DNA of 64,000 bases from DASXKD01 sp963762735 (lineage in GTDB: Bacteria; Actinomycetota; Actinomycetes; Streptosporangiales; Streptosporangiaceae), in the NCBI GenBank assembly GCA_963762735.1, contig CAVXMG010000048.1:148786-212785 (forward strand), given 5' to 3'. Position 1 is the first letter of the stretch. Each line of letters opens with the position of its first letter. A model generated the notes under the pieces. The model was not told the origin of the DNA and did no database searches. It was given only the letters and a program-made list of their open reading frames with translations. Positions 8,260 to 17,061 of the stretch are shown here, one piece after another. A program made the translations under genes and the position numbers.

Positions 8260-9266
8260 CAGATGAGCCTGTTCACCCACGTCTGCGGGGTCCCCGCGGA
8301 CGGAATCTCGATCTCAATGTCGTAGCTGAATTCCATCGGCTCTTGAACCGCCATCCATTCGACCATGCGGGTGAGGCCATCGCGCAGCGAGGTTGATGTC
8401 TGGTAGCCGAGCAGCTTTCGCGCCTTGTCCGCGCTACAGGTGGCGTATTTGACTTCCAGCGGGCGGGCAGGCACGAATATCGGATCGAGCTGGAATGACA
8501 TGATGTCAGCGATTTCTTCTGCGAGCTGCAGGACCGACGTCGTTTCCTCGTCCGGCCCGACGTTTATGATTTGACCTGCGGCCGCTGGCTCCTCACCCAT
8601 GCGCTCCAGGCACGCCACCACGTCGCCGACGAAACTGAAACCGCGCAACTGGCTGCCATCACCATAGATGATCGGCTGCTTGCCCCTGAGGATGCGATTG
8701 ATCATGATGGCTGCGACGTTACGGTACGGATCACTGTAGCGCTGCCGGGGGCCGATAACGCTGTGCGGTACTGCGATCGCGTACTCGCCGCCATGCCTGC
8801 TGAACAGATTCTCGACCATGAGTTCGGACGTATGCTTGGCTAGGCCATATGGCGTTACGGGCTCCGGTTTCATGTCCTCGGTGAAGGGGGGCGTCAGGGC
8901 GCCGTATCGTGCCATGGACGAGCAATGGACGAACCGGCCGGCGCCAGCCGAGATACTGGCGGTGGCCATGTCCACCGTAGCCTGCGCGGTGTTCTTGAAC
9001 ACGAATGACGGGGAGAAGATGCTCAGGCCGTCATAGGCGGCCGAAGCACAGTGATAGACCAGGTCGGCACCTGATAGCAGGTGCGCGTATGATCCACGGT
9101 CGCAGCAGTCGGCAACGAGGAAATCGACCCCGGCTGGGACGTTGCGCTCACGGCCGCCAGACAGGTTGTCGATTCCAGATACACGCCAGCCGCGATCGGA
9201 GAAACAGTCGGCCAGATGGCTGCCAAGAAAGCCGGCGATTCCTGAGATAAAGACTTTCTGAATCAT
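8259..9266 (-). CDS. NAD-dependent nucleotide-sugar epimerase/dehydratase (SDR)
   Basis: 335 aa. N-terminal GIAGFLGSHLADCF (GxxGxxG) binds NAD; the HCSSMARYG stretch supplies the Ser, and YGLAKHTSE the YxxxK catalytic pair. Length and layout match UDP-glucose/UDP-GlcNAc 4-epimerases or related dehydratases. It is the first gene of the operon; its upstream region (9267-9400) must hold the promoter. The exact reaction, 4-epimerisation or otherwise, is not decidable from motifs alone. Confidence 0.88.
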   Translation of the reverse strand: MIQKVFISGIAGFLGSHLADCFSDRGWRVSGIDNLSGGRERNVPAGVDFLVADCCDRGSYAHLLSGADLVYHCASAAYDGLSIFSPSFVFKNTAQATVDMATASISAGAGRFVHCSSMARYGALTPPFTEDMKPEPVTPYGLAKHTSELMVENLFSRHGGEYAIAVPHSVIGPRQRYSDPYRNVAAIMINRILRGKQPIIYGDGSQLRGFSFVGDVVACLERMGEEPAAAGQIINVGPDEETTSVLQLAEEIADIMSFQLDPIFVPARPLEVKYATCSADKARKLLGYQTSTSLRDGLTRMVEWMAVQEPMEFSYDIEIEIPSAGTPQTWVNRLI

Positions 9267-9639
9267 CGCCTTCCCCTCGGCTCACATCTTGGTCGTCGTA
9301 CGGCTTACCATCAGCCGGCGGGGGTCGGCGTGCTACGCACTGGCGTCAAGGGCTCGGGAACCCCCGTGCACCAGATCCTTACGCTCTGAGATGTCTTGCT
9401 ACGGTTAGCTACGATCCGGCCCGGCGCGTGCACTAGGTAGCTTGTCGCGCTGCAATCGAAATCGCAAGACCCGGGTGGGACGATCGGACCACCCGCTCAC
9501 GTCCGTGAGCGCCAGCCGCAGGACAACTCCCGTCAAGCCGCGGGCCCGAAGGCGCGCATAGCCAGCACGCCTGCCACAGCGCACGCGGCTCTGGAGCCTG
9601 TGAGAAACCGTGAGAAACCGTGAGAGGTGGCTCCCCGAT
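9267..9639. other. Intergenic region upstream of the glycan operon, with a short tandem repeat and paired GGCTCCC motifs
   Basis: No gene is recognised. The promoter of the minus-strand glycan operon should lie near 9267-9400. At 9600-9620 the decamer GTGAGAAACC occurs twice in tandem with a third partial copy, and directly after it two TGGCTCCC motifs (from about 9628) resemble the paired motifs that flank the tRNA-Pro half-genes further right. Confidence 0.4.
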
Positions 9640-9793
9640 TGGCTCCCGAAGATCACGAACGGTACCTCAGTTTCAGGTAGTTCCTCCATCAGCCGAAGCA
9701 GCTCCTCACGCTGCGCGCTCGCAGTAGACCGCACCGACGAGCTTGCCCCGAGCATCTCGAAGCTCGATGCGTATGCCGATCAATGCGTTCATG
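9640..9793 (-). pseudogene. Small frameshifted ORF, function unknown
   Basis: From ATG at 9793 the minus strand reads MNALIGIRIELRDARG and on to VYCERAA, then a stop. The next frame continues without pause as REELLRLMEELPETEVPFV. The two halves read like one small protein broken by a one-base shift. The second frame runs on into the GGCTCCC motifs and loses any protein-like character. I do not recognise the family; it could be chance. Confidence 0.3.
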
Positions 9794-9822
9794 CCTTCCC
9801 ATCCTCCTCAGCCCGCCGGCAA

Positions 9823-10479
9823 TCAGGACTGGCGCTGCGGGGCGAGGTCCGGTAGCTGCCGGGTGGACATGGCCGGTACGCTGCTGAGCGGTCCCGGCGT
9901 TCGCATGCCAGCGAGGTGGATGTCGAGGAACCGCTGCCAGGTCCCTGGACCGACCTCTTCCGCGGCCTGCACCAAACCGCGCATAGCCCAGACCAGGGCC
10001 ATGACGTCACCGGCGGTAACGCCTGGGTTCACCGTGCCGGCCGCTACGGCACGTGCGGTGAGTTCGTCGATGGCTGCTCGTATCCGGTGCGCGGCGGAGG
10101 GGTCGGTGGGGCGATCAAGGAGCAGGTTCGCGTAGCGGGCATGGTCGGCGAATGACTGGCCGAAGGCGCGCAGCAGTTCTTCGAGTCCGTACCCGTTGGT
10201 GCGTGCCAGTGCCTTTTCTGTGGCTCCCATCAGCTGCTCCACGGCGAGCCGCAGGAGCTCACTGATCAGGGCGTCCTTGCTGGCAAACCGGCGGTACACC
10301 GTGCCGATGCCCACACCCGCCCGTGCGGCGATCTCCTCCATGCCAGCATCGGCGCCCGATTCGCCGAGCACCTCGCGTGCGGCGTCGAGAATGCGGTGGT
10401 AGTTCCGAACGGCGTCGCGCCGTACAGCCCGGGCTGGGCGCTGGAGCGCAACTGGCCGGGACGGCTGACCGCTCACCAT
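9823..10479 (-). CDS. TetR/AcrR-family transcriptional repressor of the adjacent efflux pump
   Basis: 218 aa, with a good ribosome site (GGGAGGA) before ATG at 10479. Residues 28-75 hold the TetR helix-turn-helix: ILDAAREVLGESGADAGMEEIAARAGVGIGTVYRRFASKD. The C-terminal ligand-binding domain is variable. It lies 73 bp downstream of the DHA2 pump on the same strand, so the two are probably one transcript. The pump's upstream region carries two palindromes (12033-12048, 12066-12081) that are likely its operators, giving ligand-relieved autoregulation. Confidence 0.88.
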   Translation of the reverse strand: MVSGQPSRPVALQRPARAVRRDAVRNYHRILDAAREVLGESGADAGMEEIAARAGVGIGTVYRRFASKDALISELLRLAVEQLMGATEKALARTNGYGLEELLRAFGQSFADHARYANLLLDRPTDPSAAHRIRAAIDELTARAVAAGTVNPGVTAGDVMALVWAMRGLVQAAEEVGPGTWQRFLDIHLAGMRTPGPLSSVPAMSTRQLPDLAPQRQS

Positions 10480-10552
10480 CTGCTCCTCCCGGGTCGAGCA
10501 GACTACCCCTGCGTGGCAGATTATTCGGCGCTAGCCCGCACGGGGCATCCGG

Positions 10553-12016
10553 TCACTCGCTCTTGTCTCCGACGATTGTCCCACCGGCGACCATGGCCAT
10601 CTCGCTGTGCTCCGGCTCATCGGCCATCTGCCGCAAGCGCCGCACCGAGGGAATGAGCAGGCCAGCGAGCGCTGCTAGCACGAGCGAACCGGCCATGACA
10701 GCGAAGCCGATCGTGTAGCCGGACTCCTTCGGCAGTCCGGAAGGCGCGAGCTGCGAGGTGACAATGCTGGCCATCACGGCCGCGCCGATGCTGCCCCCGA
10801 TTGTGCGGATGTTCGCGTTCATGCCGCTGGCAACACCGGTCTGGGAGGTCGGTACTGCGGCGACGACTAGCGCGGCCATGGCCGAGAACGCAAGCCCGAA
10901 CCCGATCCCCATCAGGGCGGTCGACAAGTAGATCTCCCACTCGTGCCCGTGCGCGAAGGCGAGGACCGCCATTGCTACGCTTCCGATCAGGCAGCCAGCG
11001 ATGACAAGGACCTTGCCCCCGAGCCTGCGGGCGAGTCGGCCGACGGACATGCCGACGACGAACATGGTGATCGTGGCGGGCAGCAGCATGAGCCCGGAGC
11101 GGGTGATGCTCGCGCCGAACCCGTAACCGGCGGCGGTGGGCGTCTGCACGAACTCGGGCAGGAACGCGAACGTCGCATACATCCCCATACCGATGAGCAG
11201 CGCGACAAGGTTGTTCGTCCACACGGCCGTCCGCCGCATCATATGCATGTCGATCAGCGGCGTGGTGGCGCGCAGCTCGGCGATCATCCAGCCCGCGGCC
11301 AGCACCACCGCCGCTGCCAGCAGGCCCAGCACCCGGCCGGAGCCCCAGCCCCAGGCTGGTGCCTCGCTCAGCGCGACCAGGAGCGCGACAAGCCACGCGG
11401 ACAGCAGCACCGCTGGCAGCCAACTGATCCGTCCGGGGGCACGCACGGGCGACTCGGGTACGAACAGTACCGCGGCCACGGCGGCAACGATTGTGAGGAT
11501 CATAGGCAGCCAGAACAGCCAGTGGTAGTCCAGCACGTTAACGATCGGGCCCGCCAGGACGATTCCAAGGCCAGCCCCTATCGCGGTCAGCGCGGCGAGA
11601 GCCCCGACTGCGCCAGTCACCTTCTCGGACGGGAACTCATCCCGGATGATCCCGAACGCGACAGGCACCATGCCGCCACCGGCACCCTGGATTACCCGTG
11701 CCACGATCATCACTTCGATGGAGGGAGCGAGCGCTGCGAGCAGCGAACCAACCGCAAGTGCCACTAGCGAGGCCACGAAGACCCGCTCCTTGCCCTTCAT
11801 GTCGCCGACTCTGCCCAGGATCGGCGTCATGATCGACGCCGAAAGCAGGTAGGCGGTAAGCACCCACGTCACCGTGCCCTGCGTGGTGTGCAGTTCGTGC
11901 TGCACCGTCGTCAGCACCGGGATAACCAGTGATTGCAACAGCGCGAACGCCGCGATCCCCAGGACCAGCACCGCGAATGTGACCTGATAATGCGCGCGCC
12001 TGCCACTCTTGACCAT
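10553..12016 (-). CDS. DHA2-type MFS multidrug efflux transporter
   Basis: 487 aa from ATG at 12016, chosen because GAAGG lies 7 bp upstream and the first 39 codons of the longer reading are not membrane-like and cross the operators. Proton-driven export of hydrophobic compounds. Motifs WVLTAYLLSASIMTPILGR (TM2 region), then GRVGDMKGKERVF (motif A) and about 14 hydrophobic segments match the EmrB/QacA DHA2 family. It forms a unit with the downstream TetR gene. Confidence 0.88.
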   Translation of the reverse strand: MVKSGRRAHYQVTFAVLVLGIAAFALLQSLVIPVLTTVQHELHTTQGTVTWVLTAYLLSASIMTPILGRVGDMKGKERVFVASLVALAVGSLLAALAPSIEVMIVARVIQGAGGGMVPVAFGIIRDEFPSEKVTGAVGALAALTAIGAGLGIVLAGPIVNVLDYHWLFWLPMILTIVAAVAAVLFVPESPVRAPGRISWLPAVLLSAWLVALLVALSEAPAWGWGSGRVLGLLAAAVVLAAGWMIAELRATTPLIDMHMMRRTAVWTNNLVALLIGMGMYATFAFLPEFVQTPTAAGYGFGASITRSGLMLLPATITMFVVGMSVGRLARRLGGKVLVIAGCLIGSVAMAVLAFAHGHEWEIYLSTALMGIGFGLAFSAMAALVVAAVPTSQTGVASGMNANIRTIGGSIGAAVMASIVTSQLAPSGLPKESGYTIGFAVMAGSLVLAALAGLLIPSVRRLRQMADEPEHSEMAMVAGGTIVGDKSE

Positions 12017-12032
12017 CAAGATCCCTTCAAAA

Positions 12033-12081
12033 CGGAATCGCTGTTCCGCTAAGAGTCTAACAAAGCGGAATACTGATTCCG
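12033..12081. promoter_or_regulatory. Two palindromic operators for the TetR/efflux unit
   Basis: CGGAATCGCTGTTCCG at 12033-12048 and CGGAATACTGATTCCG at 12066-12081 are 16-bp inverted repeats of the form CGGAA-N6-TTCCG. They are centred 33 bp apart (about three helical turns) and lie 16-65 bp upstream of the pump start. Two sites on one helix face are typical of TetR repressors binding as paired dimers. Confidence 0.75.
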
Positions 12082-12559
12082 TCAGGTGAGGGTGCTCATC
12101 GGGTCTGCCCGTTCCGAGGGATCTAGGCCCCACGCGGTCTCCGCCGCGCCCTGGCCGAGACGTTCGCCATGTTGACGAAGCTGAGGTCGGTCTCGAACCG
12201 CCGCTCGCCCCATCTCACAGACGCCTATGCCACGTTGCGTGCCTGGTGCGCCAGGACGGGGCATGGCTTGGGCCAGAAGGAACATGAGGCGGATCGCTGG
12301 GTGGCGGGCGACAACGCTATGGCTTCAGGTCCCTCTGGTCGCCCACGATCGGATCTTCGCCAACGTCAAGAACCTTGAGCTACTGACGAAGCTCAGCGAG
12401 TAGGCGACCTGCCCGTGTCTGGAACCCGCCGGGCTCCGTGCTGGGCTTGCCGCGAGGTTGAAGGTGCGGACGTTACCGGCGATGCAGCATGGCGTGATCG
12501 CCGGCAACGCCGGGCGTCACTGACCGGGGCGGCCGCCAAGCACCCTGACGACGACTCAT
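12082..12559. other. Gap with no recognisable gene
   Basis: Short open frames exist on both strands but none looks like a known protein. The plus-strand stretch near 12339-12402 reads HDRIFANVKNLELLTKLSE and a stop, which may be the tail of a decayed gene. Nothing more can be supported. Confidence 0.3.
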
Positions 12560-13372
12560 CTAGTCGGCTGAGGCAAGCAGGTCTTGGTGATGCGCTTCAC
12601 ACCAGCGGCGCGCGCGGGCCACGGTCCCGGCGACGCGGCTCCAGTAGTCGGCGAAGCCAGGGTGGCCAGCTTTGGCAGCGTCGGTGATGATGGCGCAGCA
12701 CCAGTCATGGTTGTCCAGGATCGCCCCAGCGACCTCGCGGCGCTGGGCAAGGGGCAGGCCGTAGGCGTCCAGGAGAAGACGGAACCGGGTGAGCGCCCGG
12801 CCCTGCCGAGAGTCGGCGATGTCGCGCTCGTCGCAGAGCGGGGACCAGTGCCGGGCGGCTGCCGCAAGATCCCAGATGACGCTGCCCGGGCCGGCCAGGT
12901 CGAAGTCGATGAGGGCGACAGCCGTGCCACCGCGGAATATCAGGTTGGCCGGGTGGACGTCGTTGTGGCTGACCAGCCTGGTGGTGAAGTGGGCCGGGAC
13001 GGGCCGTGGCCACTGGTATCGGGCGGGGTTGAACGACGCCACGGCCTGGTGATACCGGCGCAGCAGCTCAGCGACGCTCACCAGGGCCGCGTCGGTCAGC
13101 ATGTCGGCGCGCAGCGGCGGCACGCCGGCCCAGCCATCGATGTACGTCAGTGTCTCGGTGGTCGCGTCGGCCGCCAGCACGCGGGGCGCACCGTCGAACC
13201 CGACCGAGGCGAGATGCGTCAGGAGGGCATGAGTCGCGGCAGCAGCGGGGGCGATCGGCCTGCGGACCGTGTTGCCGATGCGGTGCACGAGCCCACGGTT
13301 GGCTGTGCCACCGGGCATCGGGCCGTCAGCCAGAAGCGGCGGCCCGCTGACGTTGCCCGCCAGAGTGCTCAC
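12560..13372 (-). CDS. APH-fold phosphotransferase (aminoglycoside/choline-kinase-like)
   Basis: 270 aa from GTG at 13372, with GAGGA about 11 bp upstream; the longer reading would run into the SorC gene. The catalytic loop is LVSHNDVHPANLIF (HxDxxxxN) and the metal loop ALIDFDLAGPG (DFD). Family members phosphorylate aminoglycosides, choline, homoserine or sugars. It lies downstream of and co-oriented with the SorC regulator of a sugar ABC transporter, so a small-molecule or sugar kinase role is as plausible as drug resistance. The N-terminal glycine-rich lobe is short. Confidence 0.8.
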   Translation of the reverse strand: MSTLAGNVSGPPLLADGPMPGGTANRGLVHRIGNTVRRPIAPAAAATHALLTHLASVGFDGAPRVLAADATTETLTYIDGWAGVPPLRADMLTDAALVSVAELLRRYHQAVASFNPARYQWPRPVPAHFTTRLVSHNDVHPANLIFRGGTAVALIDFDLAGPGSVIWDLAAAARHWSPLCDERDIADSRQGRALTRFRLLLDAYGLPLAQRREVAGAILDNHDWCCAIITDAAKAGHPGFADYWSRVAGTVARARRWCEAHHQDLLASAD

Positions 13373-13478
13373 CCGTACCGTCCTCTGTCTCGTCGAGCTT
13401 GCTGCTTCCCGTTTCCTCTCTCCTGAACCGTGGCGGAGCCGGGACTCAGGGCCCGGCATTGCTAACCGCCCCCGGCGG

Positions 13479-14438
13479 TCAGGACTCTGCGAGCCTGAGC
13501 AGTTCACGGGCGAGGCTGGTGTGGGTGACCAGGCCGTGGACCATGCCGGCGCTGATCGCCGCGTGGACCGCGACGCTCTTGGAGACGCCGTAGGCGACGG
13601 CGATCACGCAAGGGATCTTTGCGAGCACCGGCCCCGGGGTCACGATCATGCGGGTGTCCAGCGCTGTCTCCACCGGGCGGCCATCCCCTCCCAGGAAGAC
13701 ACCTGCCATCTCTGCGCAGACGCTAAGACGGGCGATGGCGTCGCGCTCATCGGGACTGCACGCGTCAAAGATCGTCGACAAGCCGGGCGCCCACGCGCCG
13801 ATGGCGACCATCGCGACCGTGATGGACGGCACCAGCGCCATGGCATCGGCCACGTCCGCCTGACGGCGGATGGCGGCGGCGGTCTGTGCATCGTCAACGA
13901 TCATTGGCGCGTAGAAGACGTGTGCGGTGCCGCCGCCAATGCGGGCCACACCGCGCACGAGGTCGAGCAGGTCCCTGCCGTCCGGCGGTGGCACCGCCCC
14001 GGTCAGCTGGACGATCGGGCAGGGCGGCATCCCGGTGAGTGCGGCGACGAGCCCGCTCAGCGAGCGCGCCCAGGACATGCCGAGGACGTCGGTCGGCGTG
14101 ATGATGTCCATCAGTACCTGCCCGGCCGCCTCGCCCATGCGGCGCCGGAGCGCCAGATAGTCTTCGTCGGGAACGTTGAACGCGAAGGCGTGCCGCAGGC
14201 CGAACACCGAGCAGAGTTCCGCCGACAGCCCGGTGTCGAGGCTGCCGCCGGGCAGCCCGATCTCGATACGCACCATGCCGGCCTCGCGTGCCGCTTCAAG
14301 CAGGCGGGCGACCCGGAACCGGCTGATGCCTAGCTGCTTGGCAATATCGACCTTCGAGACGCCCTCCAGGTAGAACTGCCGCGCCACGCGCGCGGCCAGG
14401 ACAACTTCCGATGGCCGGTCGGTGGACAACCCAGCCAT
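13479..14438 (-). CDS. SorC/DeoR-family sugar-responsive regulator
   Basis: 319 aa with GGAGGAATC before ATG at 14438. N-terminal helix-turn-helix: ARQFYLEGVSKVDIAKQLG plus ISRFRVARLLEAAREAG (residues about 18-55). The remainder is the SorC effector-binding domain (Rossmann-like, residues about 65-315). Such proteins bind phosphorylated sugars and control neighbouring uptake operons. It is divergent from the ABC transporter operon, and the 228-bp gap holds three palindromic sites that probably bind it. Confidence 0.9.
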   Translation of the reverse strand: MAGLSTDRPSEVVLAARVARQFYLEGVSKVDIAKQLGISRFRVARLLEAAREAGMVRIEIGLPGGSLDTGLSAELCSVFGLRHAFAFNVPDEDYLALRRRMGEAAGQVLMDIITPTDVLGMSWARSLSGLVAALTGMPPCPIVQLTGAVPPPDGRDLLDLVRGVARIGGGTAHVFYAPMIVDDAQTAAAIRRQADVADAMALVPSITVAMVAIGAWAPGLSTIFDACSPDERDAIARLSVCAEMAGVFLGGDGRPVETALDTRMIVTPGPVLAKIPCVIAVAYGVSKSVAVHAAISAGMVHGLVTHTSLARELLRLAES

Positions 14439-14502
14439 GATTCCTCCCGTGCCGCCGCGCCCATCGGCAACGCCCCGGCTGGCTACGGTCCGGTGTTAAT
14501 GG

Positions 14503-14619
14503 CGCTCATTTGAGCGGCTAAGGCTCATATTGGCAGTTTTTCTTGACTTTGCCCAGCAACCGAACCACTGTGTTCGGTAGTGGCGTGGTCGTATGAGCGC
14601 TATGCGCTCAAGTGAGCGC
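14503..14619. promoter_or_regulatory. SorC-type operators between regulator and transporter
   Basis: Two 14-bp palindromes of identical half-sites, CGCTCATTTGAGCG (14503-14516) and CGCTCAAGTGAGCG (14605-14618), sit about 100 bp apart. The second overlaps a further inverted repeat TGAGCGCTATGCGCTCA (14594-14610). All share the half-site CGCTCA. The spacing would allow looping between distal and proximal sites to control both divergent genes. Confidence 0.75.
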
Positions 14620-14666
14620 GCTGCAGGGCAGCGCCAAGGCACTCACCTGAACGACGGGACGCGACT

Positions 14667-16079
14667 ATGACGCGACGAGACGCCCCCTTAGGAGCCACTC
14701 CTTCATCCGCTTCAGCTGCGGTGCTCAACCGCCGGACCTTCCTGGCGGGGGCAGCTGGCGGGGCGGCGCTCGCCCTTACCGGCTGCAGCATTGGCGCAAA
14801 ACAGATCTTCACCGGCGGGAGCTCGGGGACCACCCTTGCCGTCGCGATCGTCTCCAACTCGCAGATGCAGGACGCCATCAGCCTGTCCCACCTGTTCGAG
14901 AGCGAGCACCCGGACATCCACCTCAACTTCATCTCGCTGCCGGAGAACGAGGCGCGCGCCAAGATCACCACGGACGTGTCCACCCAGGGTGGCGAGTTCG
15001 ACGTGGTGATGATCAGCAACTACGAGACGCCGATGTGGTCGGCCAACGGCTGGCTGGTGAACCTCCAGCCCTACATCGACCGCACCGCCGGCTACGACGC
15101 CAACGACTTCCTGCCCCAGCTGCGGGCGACGCTTTCCCACAAGGGCGACCTGTACTCGGTGCCCTTCTACGGCGAGTCGTCCTTCCTCATGTACCGCAAG
15201 GACCTGATGGCCAAGGCGGGTATCAAAATGCCGCTCCGCCCCACCTGGGCTCAGGTGGGGCAGATCGCCGCCCAGATGCATAACGCGAAGAAGGGGCTGG
15301 TCGGCATCTGCCTGCGTGGCGACCCAGGGTGGGGCGAGAACCTCGCGCCGATCGACACGGTGATCAACTCGTTCGGCGGCCGGTGGTACGACCTGGCCTG
15401 GCAGGCGCAGCTGACCAGCCCGGAGGTGGAACGCGCGGTCTCGATGTACGTGTCGCTGGTACGGACGTACGGCGAGCCCGGGGCCCCGTCGGCCGGCTTC
15501 TCCGAATGCGCCACGCACTACGGCACGGGCGGCGCGGCCATGTGGTATGACGCGACCTCCGCGGTCAGCTCCATCGAGGACCCGCAGAGTAGCAGTGTGG
15601 CCGGCCGCAACGGCTACGCCTGGGCGCCGACCCAGAACGGGCGCCCGTCCGGCTGGCTCTATACATGGTCGCTGGCGATCCCCACCACCTGCCCCAACAA
15701 GCAGGCGGCCTGGGACTTCATCGCCTGGATGACCTCCAAGTCCTTGATCAAGACGGTCGGGCGGACGCTGGGCTGGTCGCACGTGTTTCCCGGCAGCCGC
15801 TTCTCCAGCTACCAGATACCGCAGTACAAGAAGCTGTCGGCTGCCTACGGCCCGCTGACGCTGCAGTCGATCAACGCGACCAACACGGCGCACCCGACAA
15901 CCAAGCCGGTGCCCTACACCGGGGTCCAGTTTCTGGACATCCCCGAGTTCCAGGACCTCGGCACCAACGTCAGCGAGCAGATGAGCGCTGCCATCGCCGG
16001 GCAGAAGGCGGTTGCGTCGGTGCTCTCGCAGTCGCAGCTCTACGCCCAGGCCGTCGGCGACACCTACAAGAAGGCGTGA
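14667..16079 (+). CDS. ABC transporter sugar-binding lipoprotein (family 1)
   Basis: 470 aa. NRRTFLAGAAGG is a twin-arginine signal and LTGC at about residues 38-41 a lipobox, so it is exported folded and lipid-anchored. The mature part matches malto-oligosaccharide/glycerol-phosphate-type binding proteins (SBP_bac_1): EHPDIHLNFISLPENE, FDVVMISNYETP, DLYSVPFYGESSFLMYRKD and C-terminal AAWDFIAWMTS. It opens an operon of binding protein, two permeases, ATPase and dehydrogenase. The sugar is probably a polyol or monosaccharide, judging by the dehydrogenase. Confidence 0.92.
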   Translation: MTRRDAPLGATPSSASAAVLNRRTFLAGAAGGAALALTGCSIGAKQIFTGGSSGTTLAVAIVSNSQMQDAISLSHLFESEHPDIHLNFISLPENEARAKITTDVSTQGGEFDVVMISNYETPMWSANGWLVNLQPYIDRTAGYDANDFLPQLRATLSHKGDLYSVPFYGESSFLMYRKDLMAKAGIKMPLRPTWAQVGQIAAQMHNAKKGLVGICLRGDPGWGENLAPIDTVINSFGGRWYDLAWQAQLTSPEVERAVSMYVSLVRTYGEPGAPSAGFSECATHYGTGGAAMWYDATSAVSSIEDPQSSSVAGRNGYAWAPTQNGRPSGWLYTWSLAIPTTCPNKQAAWDFIAWMTSKSLIKTVGRTLGWSHVFPGSRFSSYQIPQYKKLSAAYGPLTLQSINATNTAHPTTKPVPYTGVQFLDIPEFQDLGTNVSEQMSAAIAGQKAVASVLSQSQLYAQAVGDTYKKA

Positions 16080-16122
16080 TGGACGGCGCCGACGCTGGCG
16101 GCAAGCCCGAACGGAGGCCACG

Positions 16123-17061
16123 ATGACCGCGATCGCTCCCCCGGTTGCCTCGGCCCAGCGTGTGCGCGCCCGTCCCGACCGCGGGCGACAGGGCTGGGTG
16201 CGGCGCGCGCCGCTGCTCCCCGCGTTGGTGTTCACGATCATCGTGACCCAACTGCCGTTCCTGCTGACGCTCTGGTACTCGCTGCAGTCGTGGAGCCTGG
16301 TCCGCCCCGGCTCCGAGCACTTCGTCGGGTTCGCCAACTACGTGCAGGTCTTCCAGGACAGCCAGTTCTGGACGGCGGCGCTGAACACGGTGATCATGAC
16401 CGTCGGCTCGGTCCTCATCGCGATGCTCATCGGCATCGGCCTCGCCCTCATCCTGGACCGGAAGTTCCTCGGCCGGGGGATCGTGCGTACCCTGCTGATC
16501 ACGCCGTTCCTGGTCATGCCCGTCGCCGCTGCGCTGCTGTGGAAGACGACCCTGCTGGACCCGACGTTCGGGATCGTGAACTGGGTGCTGCGGCCGTTCG
16601 GCATCGGCCACTTCGACTGGATCGGCCAGGCGCCGCTGATCTCCGTCATGATCGAGATGATCTGGCAGTGGACCCCGTTCATGATGCTGCTGGTCCTCGC
16701 CGGGCTGCAGAGCCAGCCCAAGGACGTCGTGGAGGCCGCCGGCGTCGACGGCGCCAGGCCGCTGCAGATCTTCCGCGAACTGACGCTCCCGCACCTGCGC
16801 CGCTACATCGAGTTGGGCGTCGTGCTCGGTGCCATCTACCTGGTCAACGAGTTCGACGCGGTCTACATGATGACCCAGGGCGGCCCGGGCATCTCCAGCA
16901 CCAACCTGCCCTTCTACATCTACCAGCGGGCATTTCTCGGCTTCGAGGTCGGCCAGGCGGCCGCGATGGGCGTGATCGTCGTCATCATGACGATCATCGT
17001 CGCCACCTTCGCGCTGCGGCTGATCTTCACCTCGTTCTCCGGAACGGAGCAGGCGGCATGA
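16123..17061 (+). CDS. Sugar ABC transporter permease (MalF/UgpA type)
   Basis: 312 aa from ATG at 16123 (CGGAGG upstream). About six membrane helices. The EAA loop reads VVEAAGVDGARPLQIFRELTLP, where the ATPase docks. N-terminal cytoplasmic tail is Arg-rich, as in related proteins. It overlaps the next permease by ATGA. Works with the binding protein at 14667 and ATPase at 17985. Confidence 0.93.
   Translation: MTAIAPPVASAQRVRARPDRGRQGWVRRAPLLPALVFTIIVTQLPFLLTLWYSLQSWSLVRPGSEHFVGFANYVQVFQDSQFWTAALNTVIMTVGSVLIAMLIGIGLALILDRKFLGRGIVRTLLITPFLVMPVAAALLWKTTLLDPTFGIVNWVLRPFGIGHFDWIGQAPLISVMIEMIWQWTPFMMLLVLAGLQSQPKDVVEAAGVDGARPLQIFRELTLPHLRRYIELGVVLGAIYLVNEFDAVYMMTQGGPGISSTNLPFYIYQRAFLGFEVGQAAAMGVIVVIMTIIVATFALRLIFTSFSGTEQAA

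Noticed and set aside
1..9266. RiPP cluster around the radical SAM gene
   Set aside because: No small precursor gene, leader peptidase or peptide-recognition domain is visible; neighbours are all glycan enzymes.
10943..11767. Plus-strand ORF opposite the DHA2 pump
   Set aside because: His/Gln/Gly-rich shadow without domain; the minus strand encodes membrane helices.
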